The translations under genes and the position numbers were made by a program. The notes under the pieces were generated by a model. It made no database searches, was not told where the DNA came from, and worked only from the letters and a program-made list of their open reading frames with translations. Shown here in pieces: positions 27,405-36,210 of a stretch of 64,000 nt of DNA. Source of the stretch: Poriferisodalis sp965262965 (GTDB taxonomy: Bacteria > Actinomycetota > Acidimicrobiia > Acidimicrobiales > Poriferisodalaceae); assembly GCF_965262965.1 (NCBI RefSeq), contig NZ_OZ253573.1, positions 1,426,001-1,490,000 of the forward strand, in the 5' to 3' direction. Positions within the stretch are counted from its first letter, which is position 1. Every line of letters begins with the position of its first letter.

Positions 27405-28987
27405 GGGTCACCCATTTCAGCGAACTGGAGCGCACCAATCATGTGGCTAACGATTTCTTGTTCACTTGGTTTCTGATCCGGCGGCGCGTCGACCGTTGTG
27501 GCGATAGTCCCCGAGTTCAGCACCAGTATTCGGTTACTCAATCCTACAAGCTCAACCAGGTCGTCGCTAATCAGAATTATCGCCGCCCCACTTCTGGCGA
27601 GATCTCGAATGATCCGGTAAATCTCGGCCCTTGCGCCTACATCGACCCCCCGAGTTGGATTGTCGAGGATGAGGACCACGGGTTCTCGACGCACCCACTT
27701 CGCTACAGCTATTTTCTGCTGATTTCCGCCGCTCATAGTAGCCGCGAGGGCGCCAGGCGTACCCCTTATTCTGAATTTCTCGACAGCGTCTCGTGCCACT
27801 TGTCGTTCTCTGCCGAGGTTCCATACACCGAGCCTATTGGTGAAGCCCAATCGATCGCTTTCGCCGCTCGGCAGGGAAATATTCGATGCGACGGAGAAAT
27901 TCGCGATAATCCCCTCGAATGAGCGATCTGGTGGCACATAGCCAATCCCGGCGGCCTTAGCCTTCGAAGGGCTCAGCCTGTTTACTACTCCAGTGCCGTT
28001 GATCTCAATTGTCCCGCTATCCGGTTTCGACAGTCCGGCCAGTACCCGTCCAAGTTCAGATTTTCCAGAGCCAATCACTCCGCCAAGGCCCAATATCTCG
28101 CCCTGCCTGACCTCGAAACTAATGTCCGACAACTCACCGGTCAGGTTCAGATCAGTGACTCTGACGCTGACCGGCTTCCCGGTCACCTCGACCTGCTCAC
28201 CCTCCAAGTAATAGTCCTTCTCTCTGACCCTGCCGACCATCAGCTCGTGAAGTTCAGTCGGCTCCGTCTCGTCCGCCATGACCTCGGCAGCTAGGACTCC
28301 ATCCTTCATTACATATAGGCGACTGCATACCAAGAAAATCTCGCTCAGCCGATGGGATACGAAGACGACAGATGATCCGCGCCGTTGTAGTTCGCGCATA
28401 AGAGCCAAGAGGGCCTCAACCTCGACGTGAGACAGGCTTGTGGTGGGCTCGTCAAACAGGACGACGCTCGACTCGAGGCCTAAGACTTCGGAAAGCATCG
28501 ATGCTTTGGCGACCTCCAGGGCTTGCCGAACTGCGAAATTGTACCGGTATGTGGGTTGGGTGACATCAATCTCGAGCCGCATCTCATGTACAATGCGTTT
28601 CGCCTCGCGAACCATCGCTCGCTTGTCCAAGACAGAGCCAAGTCGGGAGAACTTGTCTGCGTGACCTAAGAAGAGATTCTCATAGACAGGTATCCCTGGA
28701 ATAACTGCGGGATCTTGAAAGACTCGCCAGATTCCGAGGCGGTTGGCCTCTAGGTAGTTCCTCGGAGCTATCTCTCCGTCGCCGTTGAGCAGAATTTTGC
28801 CCGAGTCCCGACGTTCTGTCCCTGACAGTATGTTGAGTAGGGTGCTCTTTCCGGCCCCATTCTCACCGACGATACCTACGATCTCCCCTCGGTTGAATTG
28901 CACCGAAACATGATCCAACGCGGCTACTGCGCGAAAGGACTTACAGAGTTCGCGGACCTCTAGGAGCGGCGCTTCTAGCACAGGCAC
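27401..28987 (-). CDS. ABC transporter double ATPase, ribose (RbsA) type
   Basis: 528 residues, two nucleotide-binding domains. The first has Walker A VGENGAGKSTLLNIL and VVLFDEPTTSLSH. The second has a degenerate Walker A GGVIGSGKSELGR, the signature TMSGGNQQKIAVAKW and ILDNPTRGVD, in which the Walker B glutamate is replaced by N. This asymmetry is normal for sugar-type double ATPases. Starts with GTG at 28987, with AGAAAGG upstream. Confidence 0.92.
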   Translation of the reverse strand: MPVLEAPLLEVRELCKSFRAVAALDHVSVQFNRGEIVGIVGENGAGKSTLLNILSGTERRDSGKILLNGDGEIAPRNYLEANRLGIWRVFQDPAVIPGIPVYENLFLGHADKFSRLGSVLDKRAMVREAKRIVHEMRLEIDVTQPTYRYNFAVRQALEVAKASMLSEVLGLESSVVLFDEPTTSLSHVEVEALLALMRELQRRGSSVVFVSHRLSEIFLVCSRLYVMKDGVLAAEVMADETEPTELHELMVGRVREKDYYLEGEQVEVTGKPVSVRVTDLNLTGELSDISFEVRQGEILGLGGVIGSGKSELGRVLAGLSKPDSGTIEINGTGVVNRLSPSKAKAAGIGYVPPDRSFEGIIANFSVASNISLPSGESDRLGFTNRLGVWNLGRERQVARDAVEKFRIRGTPGALAATMSGGNQQKIAVAKWVRREPVVLILDNPTRGVDVGARAEIYRIIRDLARSGAAIILISDDLVELVGLSNRILVLNSGTIATTVDAPPDQKPSEQEIVSHMIGALQFAEMGDP

Positions 28988-29061
28988 TCAGATGCCCAAC
29001 CTTTCTGTGCTCTGCCTTACGGCAAGACGGGAATTGACCGGCGTCCTCTCCTCGGGAGAAC

Positions 29062-30477
29062 TTATTCTGGAACCGGGACACCTTTGTAGTTGAAGTCATC
29101 CATCTTAATCTGGTAGTGATCGGCATACATCTGGGTTACTTGTTCCATCTCGCCAGCCTCCAGAGCTCTTACGTACTCAGGCGGGCCCCAACCGTCGGGC
29201 TTTTCAAAGATTGCCTCGCCAAACGGTGCCCAGTGATCTTCGAGGACGAGAGCGCGGAGTTCGTGCATCGGGTCCCAATCGTCAGGATGGTGAACCTTAG
29301 ACATCAATACTGGGTCGAATGGGAGGTTGTCCGTCTCAATGAAACGTCGTTTGACCTGGGCTACATTGTCCTGAAGTACGGGGATGGCCCCGGCTACTCC
29401 CATCTGCCTTTCGGGTGCTGAAAGCTTCACCCCGTTTAGAGCGTCGAAGCATCTCACAACCGGTGCCACTCCGAAATAGGCTGGTGAGTGGAATCCAGTC
29501 ACATAGACACGTCCGTCTTCTATCATGTCAAGGACGTCTCGATTGCCATCCTGGCCGGAGATAAGGACATCAACCCCGGGCGTCATTCCGAGGCCTTCGA
29601 CCGCCGCGACAGCGCCTGCTGCCTCGCCGTCGTTGTCGCACAGGATAACGTCAGGCATGCCGACCGCAGCGACCATGTCCTCAACGGCCTTCTGCGCATC
29701 GACCGGATTCCACTTTCCGTCTTGGCTGGCCAAGAGTTTAACGTTGGGGAACTCATTCTCCAGGACGTTCAGGGTCGTGGCTTTCCGCGTGGTTGCCACT
29801 GAGGCGCCAGTAAGGCCCTCAACGTATATTGCCGTACCCTCTCCGCCAATCGCATCAAGCACTATCCTGGTTGTCCGCGCAAGATTCTCCGACTCGAACA
29901 AGTCGAGATACCACACGTAGTACTCGCCTGCGTCAAATGGCGTGAACCACGGATCAGTTACGAACATGTTTGCAAGGTACGCCTCGTTCGCGGTAACTGC
30001 TTCGATGATTGGCCGAAGGTCTGAACCATCAACATTGCCCTGGATAATCATCTTTGCACCGCCCGCTACAAACTGCTCCACCAGGCTGATATGCTGAAGC
30101 ACATCCTGATTTGACGAAGTTGCCGCGTAGTCAAGGCCGAGGATCTTGGCGGCCTTCTTAGCCCCATCGTCCTGATCGAGGAAGTAGGCCTGCTCAACCC
30201 GAATGATGTTGGCGACTTGCCCACTCTTCGGCGCAACGATTGCGGTGGTCGACGGGCTGCCAGCCGCCGTTGTAGCCGTTGTAGTTGTGCTCCCTCCAGT
30301 GGTCGCCCCAGCGCAGGCGCTGAGTAGCGGCCAACCAGCCGCAGCAACAACACCTGCGGATGCAAGCTTCAGTAGATCGCGCCGAGACATATGAGGCGCA
30401 TCTAGCTGTTCAAGGACGGTGTCAGCAACCTTTTTGTCACTGAAATCGGGCACGTTGATTCTGGGCTGTTTTACCAT
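29062..30477 (-). CDS. Periplasmic-binding-protein lipoprotein, ribose (RbsB) type, Tat signal
   Basis: 471 residues. An N-terminal leader of about 30 residues precedes a Tat motif, SRRDLLKLA, and a lipobox LSAC near residue 55, followed by a Thr/Ser-rich linker. The mature part is a type I binding fold (DVLQHISLVEQFVAGGAKMII, then DVILCDNDGEAAGAVAAVEG). The ligand is unknown; sugar, aldehyde or autoinducer-like ligands occur in the family. It is directly upstream of the ATPase gene, and 5 bp from the isochorismatase-like gene. Confidence 0.88.
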   Translation of the reverse strand: MVKQPRINVPDFSDKKVADTVLEQLDAPHMSRRDLLKLASAGVVAAAGWPLLSACAGATTGGSTTTTATTAAGSPSTTAIVAPKSGQVANIIRVEQAYFLDQDDGAKKAAKILGLDYAATSSNQDVLQHISLVEQFVAGGAKMIIQGNVDGSDLRPIIEAVTANEAYLANMFVTDPWFTPFDAGEYYVWYLDLFESENLARTTRIVLDAIGGEGTAIYVEGLTGASVATTRKATTLNVLENEFPNVKLLASQDGKWNPVDAQKAVEDMVAAVGMPDVILCDNDGEAAGAVAAVEGLGMTPGVDVLISGQDGNRDVLDMIEDGRVYVTGFHSPAYFGVAPVVRCFDALNGVKLSAPERQMGVAGAIPVLQDNVAQVKRRFIETDNLPFDPVLMSKVHHPDDWDPMHELRALVLEDHWAPFGEAIFEKPDGWGPPEYVRALEAGEMEQVTQMYADHYQIKMDDFNYKGVPVPE

Positions 30478-30482
30478 CTTCT

Positions 30483-31088
30483 CTAACTTCTTCCTGTGAA
30501 CTCATCGAGAAACTCTAGTGTTGTTATCACTCGTCCGAATTTGGGGATGATATTCTTGAGCGAGAACTCGTTGTCCTCAGCATCGAAACTCGCGCAGCAG
30601 TCCTCAAGTACGATATTTGCGAAACCCCTGTCGGCGGCATCTCGCACTGTTGCCTCGACCACCATGTTCGTGGCAACACCGGCCGAGACAATTGTCTTGA
30701 TTCCGGCAAGTCGAAGAACGAGGTCAAGGTCTGACTGATAGAAGGAACTGACTCGGCGTTTGGGTACAACGATTTCGTTCTCGATCGGTGCAACCATTTC
30801 GTGGGGCTCGGCACCCCAACTGCCTTCGGTCATTGCGTCTGCTGTCTTGATTGAGTCGAAGATTGCCATTCCCTGGCCTACCTCGGGGTGACCTGCTCGA
30901 TACTGGTGAGCTACATGGACCACTAGCATCCGAAGCTGCCTGGCTCGCTCGAGAACCGCATGGGAGTTCTCGAGGACGCTCCTCTCTCTGACGACATCTG
31001 CAAGTCCCGACTTTCCGAAGAGACCTTCCGGATGAACAACGTCGTTCTGGAGATCCATCAATACGAGAGCAATCTCATCCTTCTTCAT
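30483..31088 (-). CDS. Isochorismatase-family hydrolase, nucleophile cysteine absent
   Basis: 201 residues. The family Asp is in ALVLMDLQNDVV and the Lys in IVVPKRRVSSF. The usual catalytic Cys position, in a segment like GVxTNxCV, here reads GVATNMVVEATVRDA with no cysteine; a CC pair occurs later in LEDCCASF but outside the motif. So it may be an isochorismatase-like vinyl-ether hydrolase, a binding protein or an unusual amidase. First gene of the catabolic operon, divergent from the LysR gene; the intergenic region of 275 bp should hold both promoters. Confidence 0.85.
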   Translation of the reverse strand: MKKDEIALVLMDLQNDVVHPEGLFGKSGLADVVRERSVLENSHAVLERARQLRMLVVHVAHQYRAGHPEVGQGMAIFDSIKTADAMTEGSWGAEPHEMVAPIENEIVVPKRRVSSFYQSDLDLVLRLAGIKTIVSAGVATNMVVEATVRDAADRGFANIVLEDCCASFDAEDNEFSLKNIIPKFGRVITTLEFLDEFTGRS

Positions 31089-31351
31089 CTGTCTGTACCC
31101 ACCATCCCTCTATTGGTCCATGTTCGGCATGCGATCGACGGTCCCGCGTATGGTCCTCAAGCTGCTTGGTGACGCGGCACCTCGCATCAAGACGGTGGCC
31201 CGAGCAGACCCTTGGGCTTGAGGGCCTAGCCAAGCTCCTACCGATCCGGAGACGGCCGGTGCCGCCCCTGATGGTGCCATCGCGCTCTCTTCCCACGGGC
31301 CGAAGCCGCTGATGATGCAAGATTAGCACGCGAGTCGTCCTTGGGCTTGCG

Positions 31352-31357
31352 TATAAT
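31352..31357 (+). promoter_or_regulatory. -10 box of the LysR gene, leaderless
   Basis: A perfect TATAAT lies 6 nt before the ATG at 31364. No Shine-Dalgarno is present, so the transcript should start at the start codon. No clear -35 hexamer is visible at normal spacing. The region 31089-31351 otherwise holds no gene; it is the expected site for LysR binding. Confidence 0.6.
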
Positions 31358-31363
31358 GCATCG

Positions 31364-32263
31364 ATGGATGCACGGTACGTCAAAGCCGTCCTCGAGATTG
31401 CCAGAACTGGGAGCATGACCGTTGCGGCCACACATCTCAACATCTCCCAATCCGCCTTGTCTCGCCAGGTCCAACGGATCGAGACCGAACTTGGAATCGC
31501 TCTGTTTGACCGGGTCGGTCGTGGGATCAGGCTCTCTGAGGCTGGTGAAGCTCTGCGGAGACACTGTACGGATTTTGTGCAGAGCGAGAGTTCATTGTTT
31601 GAAACCGCCAGGCAACTGCGTGGGGGGCGACTCGGGAAGTTCAGTATCGGTGCAACCCCGTGGACGATCGAACGGCTCATCGCTCCGTTCTTGCAGACCT
31701 TCCGAAAGGACTTTCCGAACGTGGAGTGCAAAGTGGTCGAGGCCGGAGGAGCGAAGGTCGCCGAGCTCATCGAGGCGCATGAGATCCGACTCGGCGTCGC
31801 ATTCATAGGGCCGTCACCGCGACTTGTGCAGCATCCTCTCGTCGATCTCACCCTCATAGCCATCAGACGTCAATCGAGGTCTTCGCCTTCTTCGGGGCCA
31901 AATGCAATGACAATTCAACAAGCGTGTACCTTCCCTATTCTGGCTCTCAACGAGACGTTTGGGAGCAGACTTCTCTTCGATTCAGCCTGTCGCATCGAGA
32001 ATCTCAGCCCCGAAATCGCATTCGAGACCTCAGCTCCAGACGCTGCGCTCGCCATGGCCGCCGCCGGCGAAGGATTGGCGATTCTCCCGTCATCTGTCGG
32101 TCTCCGTGGCATGGACCTGGGCGCAGTCCCCCTCATCACCCACGCTGGCGCGGCTCTGACTCTCCAGCTGAGCGCGGTGCACGACCCACAGCGGAAAGAT
32201 CCTGGCTATCTCGACGCGGTAATCAGCAATCTCTCAACACTCGCTCGAGAAACCATGATCTAG
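31364..32263 (+). CDS. LysR-family transcriptional regulator
   Basis: 299 residues, full length. The winged helix is at the N-terminus (TGSMTVAATHLNISQSALSR, then QVQRIETELG), and the effector-binding domain starts near residue 90 (GKFSIGATPWTIERL). It is divergent from the minus-strand catabolic operon, the usual position for a LysR regulator that controls its neighbour in response to a substrate or intermediate. Probably autoregulatory. Confidence 0.92.
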   Translation: MDARYVKAVLEIARTGSMTVAATHLNISQSALSRQVQRIETELGIALFDRVGRGIRLSEAGEALRRHCTDFVQSESSLFETARQLRGGRLGKFSIGATPWTIERLIAPFLQTFRKDFPNVECKVVEAGGAKVAELIEAHEIRLGVAFIGPSPRLVQHPLVDLTLIAIRRQSRSSPSSGPNAMTIQQACTFPILALNETFGSRLLFDSACRIENLSPEIAFETSAPDAALAMAAAGEGLAILPSSVGLRGMDLGAVPLITHAGAALTLQLSAVHDPQRKDPGYLDAVISNLSTLARETMI

Positions 32264-32396
32264 CAACAGGAGCTTCACGGTGGGAAGACAGCTCACCGCA
32301 CCGACCTCTGACGCTCTCATGCCATGCGGCGACAATGGCATCGAGATACTCGAGCGCATCTTCGATCACATACAGCCCCCGAGTCGTTGACGGGGA

Positions 32397-32502
32397 CCCG
32401 TGTGGGTCGGGGGCCAGCAGAGAGCACCCGATGGGGCGATGTATGTGGCACCGCCGCACGACTTGGTCCCGTCCCTCATGGCCGACCTCGCCAACTATGT
32501 GT
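32397..32502 (+). pseudogene. Fragment of a third Fic gene
   Basis: An internal Fic segment, WVGGQQRAPDGAMYVAPPH followed by DLVPSLMADLANYV, matches the flap region of the two complete Fic proteins here (YVPPPPNE and FVPPPAEH). It breaks at about 32503 where an IS3 left end begins. The core HPFxDGNGR is gone. The preceding bases 32264-32396 hold nothing I can support. Confidence 0.55.
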
Positions 32503-32688
32503 CGGGTCCGGCGTCGGCCCCAGCGTCTCCACGACTGAGCAGATCGCCTCCCACTGCGACCCGTACAGGCGCTCATTGTCCAACACCATCCGCACCGCAC
32601 GCTCACGCAGCTCGGCTGGATATCTCCCATTTCCTGGCATTGCTCCATCCTCTCAAGGAACAGAGCCTCCACGAAACAGTGAAGATGT
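32503..32688 (-). pseudogene. IS3 OrfA remnant
   Basis: On the minus strand this matches the left end and orfA start of the IS3 element at 62788 (GTGGAGGCTCTGTTCC, then an ATG at 32640 encoding a MPGN start and YGSQWEAI). It stops after the LGPTPD codons. A short leftover of a second copy of that element, fused to the Fic fragment. 32689-32900 holds no supported gene. Confidence 0.7.
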
Positions 32689-32903
32689 GCGCGGGGAGCG
32701 GGCCGTCGATGTCTGGCTTGGCGCGAAACCGGCCCCGTGTTTTGCGGGTACCTTGCCCGGGACGCGTCGATGTTGTCGGCCGGCTCCTTGGACTTGCCAG
32801 CTGCGGCCGGTCCGGAACGAGCGACGTGACCTCATAGGAACCTGCGCCCACAGATGCCATCACTATTTTGTCCGTCCCGTCCCGGCACGCGAGCCGCTCC
32901 GAG

Positions 32904-33648
32904 ATGGCCGACATCAGCATGCCAGACTCACAACAGGCGGTGATCGGCGGGATTGCGGGCCACACCGATTTCCATGTCGTGGCCGCACTCGACCCGCTCG
33001 GCCGAGTACTGGGCACAGAGTCGTTCCCGGCGACGGGTGCGGGCTACCGCTCGGCCCACGCCTGGCTCGCGTCGTTCGGCGCGATCGCCGCGGTCGGTGT
33101 GGAGTCGACCGGGTCTTTCGGTGCGGCCCTGACCCGGTCGCTGATCGATCAGGACTGCGGGGTGATCGAGCTCAACCAGCCGCACCCTCATCTGCGCTCG
33201 CGTCGCGGCAAGAACGACACCATCGACGCTGAGGCCGCTGCGCGCAAGGTGCTCTCGGGCGAAGCGACCGCAGCCGCCACCGACACCACCGGCATCGTCG
33301 AGGCGATCCGCCAGCTCAGCGTCACCCGCAACAGCGCCGTCAAGGCCCGCGCCGCCGCGTTGTGCCAGATCGGCGATCTGCTCGTCACCGCTCCGGCTGC
33401 GTTGCGTGAGCAGCTCGACACCCGCCGGACACTCGAGGGCACCGCCGCCGTGTGCGCTCGATTGCGGCCCGACACGGACCGCCTCGCCGATCCCGCCCAG
33501 GCCGCCGACCCAGCACTGCGCAGCCTCGGGCGCCGCCTCGCCCAAGGCAAGACCAAAAAAAGCCATCCGCCGCCTCAAACGCTTCGTCGCCCGAGAGCTC
33601 TACCGCACACTGCGAGGCGACCTCGCCACCCTCACAACCCGCACTTGA
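32904..33648 (+). pseudogene. IS110-family transposase, internal deletion and frameshift
   Basis: The N-terminal DEDD (RuvC-like) domain is intact: GIAGHTDFHVVAALD, AVGVESTGSFGAAL and KNDTIDAEAAARKV. The C-terminal transposase domain with the catalytic serine is missing: after LRSLGRRLA the frame changes, and only the extreme C-terminus (KAIRRLKRFVARELYRTL) follows in the +1 frame to a stop at 33646-33648. Not the same as the intact IS110 at 55329. Confidence 0.75.
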
Positions 33649-33799
33649 CATCTATAGGAATGTCTCGGAGTGATTCACTGATGCGTCGTCCGATGACGCC
33701 CCAGCGGCCGATACCGCGACGGTTGAGCTGGTCTCAGTTGGCAACTTCGAGGCCTTCGACCCCGCGTTCGTCGAACTCGACATCGCCGACGAATGCGTT

Positions 33800-34408
33800 G
33801 TGGGGATCGACCGCTTCGGCATGGGTCATCTGCTGCTGTTCGCGAACGACGAGCAGGTTGACGAGACCGGGGCGGAGCCGGTGATCGGCGGAGCCCTGCG
33901 TTGGCCTCGCAATTCCGAGGGCGACGATTTCGGTGCCGCCGAAGTAGGCGCGGCCCGTCCAGGGGATCTGCTGCTGGTCGATCGGCAGTTCGGTGTCGCC
34001 GACATCTCCGAGTGGAAGACCGAGCCACACCCGTCGTGTTCGCTCGACGGGATGGCAGTCGTCGCATCCGACCTATCCGTCGAGGATTTCGCGGCGCTGC
34101 CCGGAATTGTGGATCGGCTCTTCGAGGTGCAGCAGTCGGGGCGCACCCAAACCGAGACGAAGTCGGGCACCCAACCGGTGGCCGATGTGGCCCCGTTCCC
34201 CGATTGCTACCCGCGGTTCTCCACGAACGCCGCAATCGCCGAGGACGGTGGCTACGTCTCTGTGGAACTCGCGCGGCGGATCAGCCGTGTGTACGCCCCC
34301 TGGCCGGGCACCGTTCTCGTGGAACTGAGCCGCAGCGACACCGAGGTGCATTGCCGGCTCTACGCAACCAAGCTGGGACGTCGGGTTCTGATTTGTGTGA
34401 CGGGTTGA
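33800..34408 (+). CDS. Unrecognised protein, probably truncated at both ends
   Basis: The frame is open from about 33674, but the only start is GTG 33800. The upstream residues (ELVSVGNFEAFDPAFVELD) read like real protein, so the true start was probably lost at the IS110 junction. The 202-residue frame is acidic and has no membrane segment or motif I recognise (SVELARRISRVYAPWPGT, then VLVELSRSDTEVHC). Its last codons run into the end of the ISL3 element at 34383, so the C-terminus is probably also foreign. Confidence 0.45.
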   Translation: MGIDRFGMGHLLLFANDEQVDETGAEPVIGGALRWPRNSEGDDFGAAEVGAARPGDLLLVDRQFGVADISEWKTEPHPSCSLDGMAVVASDLSVEDFAALPGIVDRLFEVQQSGRTQTETKSGTQPVADVAPFPDCYPRFSTNAAIAEDGGYVSVELARRISRVYAPWPGTVLVELSRSDTEVHCRLYATKLGRRVLICVTG

Positions 34409-35694
34409 GTTTGGCGTGCCTTGGGGCCGGCGGCGAGCAGGATGCGGGGCCGGTTGTCGGCAAGGTTGGGGAAGCCTCGTGCTGATCGTTTGGCGTGGTT
34501 GGTTCGTGTGTTGGCTGCTTCGGTGCGGGCGTTGCTGGTGCGGGTTCGCACGGCGGTTGCGATTTCGGTGTGCCGGCGGCGCAGCGTGCGGGCCAGGGTG
34601 GCGAGCTCGGGCGGGGCGCTGGGGTGCTCGCACCGGTCGATGGCTTCGTCGAGGTGCGGTGCGGCGTCGTGGGGGTCGTGTGCGCGGAAGATGTCGCGGA
34701 CGTGTTCTTTGGCGACCCAGCACTCGCGGATCTCGTCTGCGGGGTCGGCTGCGTCGAGCGCGGCGAGCATCTTGTCCCACCCGGCGGCGTCGAGCCGTTC
34801 CGCGCCGGTGAGCAGCAGCTTGCGAGCATGGTAGAGCGGGTCGCGTTTGCGGCCTCGGTGCCCGGTGGTCTCGTTGTGGACGCGTCGGCGGGCGCCGTCG
34901 AGCGCCTGGTTCGCGAGGCGCACGATCCCGAACGCGTCGGCTGCGATCTTCACGCTGTCGCTCAGGTGCGTGTCGCGGCGTGCGCGTGTGATGCGGCTGC
35001 GGTAGCCCTCGTGGGGGTCACAGCACACGACCTCGATGCCTGCGAGCCGTTCCGGAGGCTCAGACGCGAGCCGTCTGCCCACGTCAGCGGCATCGCGGCC
35101 GTCGAAGACGTCGAGCACCTGCCCGGCCGCGGCATCGACAGCGGCGCTCACATAGCGGCGCCGGCGCAGCCGCCCAGCCGAGCCCGTCACGGTCTCGTCG
35201 AGCCCCGGCCGCGCCGCCGGACCCACCCGTTTCGGGTCGTCGGCGACCGAGGACCACACCGCGGCCCACGCGACCCCCAGCCGACGCGCCGCCGACGCAA
35301 CGGTGCCCTCCACCGCCGCGAGACGGCCCACAGCCCACTGCGCGGCCCGGCGGGCCAGCACCCGCCGAGGACCCGCCAGCCCGCACTCCTCGATCCATGC
35401 CCGCACCTCGCACCCGACCCTCGGGCACCACCAGATGCGCTTGCGCCACCGCACCTCGCACCCGGCGCCGCCCGGGCCCGGCGCGTCGCGCAGCCGCACC
35501 TCCCAGCGGCCCTTGGACCGCGCCCGCGCACCGCACGCACCCCACAACACCATCCGCGCGTCGGGCGTGTGCACCCACACCACGATCTCGCCGCCCTCGA
35601 CGCGAACCCGCGCGATCTCCACGCGATCCGCGCCCAGCAACACCACAGAACCAACTTCAACCACCAAGGGCCTCCCGAGTCTTGGACCGTTCAA
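34360..35694 (-). CDS. ISL3-family transposase
   Basis: 444 residues. A zinc-finger-like Cys pattern at the N-terminus (GACGARARSK, then WWCPRVGCEVRAW), GLDETVTGSAGRLRRRRY with the first D, VCCDPHEGYRS with the second and, near the C-terminus, SNARTEAANTRTNHAKRSARG with the catalytic E. It is only distantly similar to the ISL3 at 18402. The stop lies just outside the terminal repeat, so the last residues encode the repeat and flanking DNA. The start is uncertain (TTG/GTG 35664 is an alternative). Confidence 0.75.
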   Translation of the reverse strand: MNGPRLGRPLVVEVGSVVLLGADRVEIARVRVEGGEIVVWVHTPDARMVLWGACGARARSKGRWEVRLRDAPGPGGAGCEVRWRKRIWWCPRVGCEVRAWIEECGLAGPRRVLARRAAQWAVGRLAAVEGTVASAARRLGVAWAAVWSSVADDPKRVGPAARPGLDETVTGSAGRLRRRRYVSAAVDAAAGQVLDVFDGRDAADVGRRLASEPPERLAGIEVVCCDPHEGYRSRITRARRDTHLSDSVKIAADAFGIVRLANQALDGARRRVHNETTGHRGRKRDPLYHARKLLLTGAERLDAAGWDKMLAALDAADPADEIRECWVAKEHVRDIFRAHDPHDAAPHLDEAIDRCEHPSAPPELATLARTLRRRHTEIATAVRTRTSNARTEAANTRTNHAKRSARGFPNLADNRPRILLAAGPKARQTQPVTQIRTRRPSLVA

Positions 35695-35719
35695 CGAGCC
35701 ACAACAATCCGCGAGACCC
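34383..35719 (-). mobile_element. ISL3-type element
   Basis: The ends form an imperfect inverted repeat: GGGTTCTGATTTGTGTG at 34383 and, on the minus strand from 35719, GGGTCTCGCGGATTG followed by similar bases. About 1.34 kb. I see no flanking target duplication. Confidence 0.55.
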
Positions 35720-36210
35720 CCGCCTCAACAGCGGACCCTCACATCACCCAGGTCCCAGCTTCGATGAGAAGAGCCGCAATAGGAGCTGCGCGACCTCAAC
35801 GGGACGCCACGGGGACTCCTGAGGGCGCGCATCACTTCTCAAGGCAAGTGGTACGTGGAGCAAGTGGAGGCGTGCTCGGAGGAACTGAGCGTCTCCCACC
35901 CAGGAGCACGCCCGAGATAGAACCACCAGCGTGCTGAGTCCGGAAAGTAACCGAAGCTCGCGACCATAAAACGCGGGAAATGCATGGCAAAGAAGTCGGT
36001 GATGAGTGGAATGCCTGCTTCAGTCAGAGGGCGACTCCGCCCGGGTGGGAATCCGCCGTTCGGGCTACAAGGTGACGGAGGCCGACGCCGACGGGTAGCC
36101 GCCTGATCCGCAGTGCCGGGCTGGCTGATGCGCACGCCAATCGGCTCAAACCCCCAGATGCCCACCGGGTTCAGCTGGCAAGTGAACGAATGCGCTCTCG
36201 CGCACCGGCT
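35720..36210. other. Gap without a supported gene
   Basis: A minus-strand frame of 108 codons (35839-36165) exists, but it has no recognisable motif, no Shine-Dalgarno and no -10 box. I treat the stretch as non-coding or decayed. Confidence 0.4.

Noticed and set aside
32223..32672. 149-codon minus-strand frame over the Fic and IS3 remnants
   Set aside because: It is out of frame with the IS3 orfA homology and only a composite of remnants.
35839..36165. 108-codon minus-strand open frame
   Set aside because: No motif, ribosome binding site or promoter; composition is like other chance frames here.
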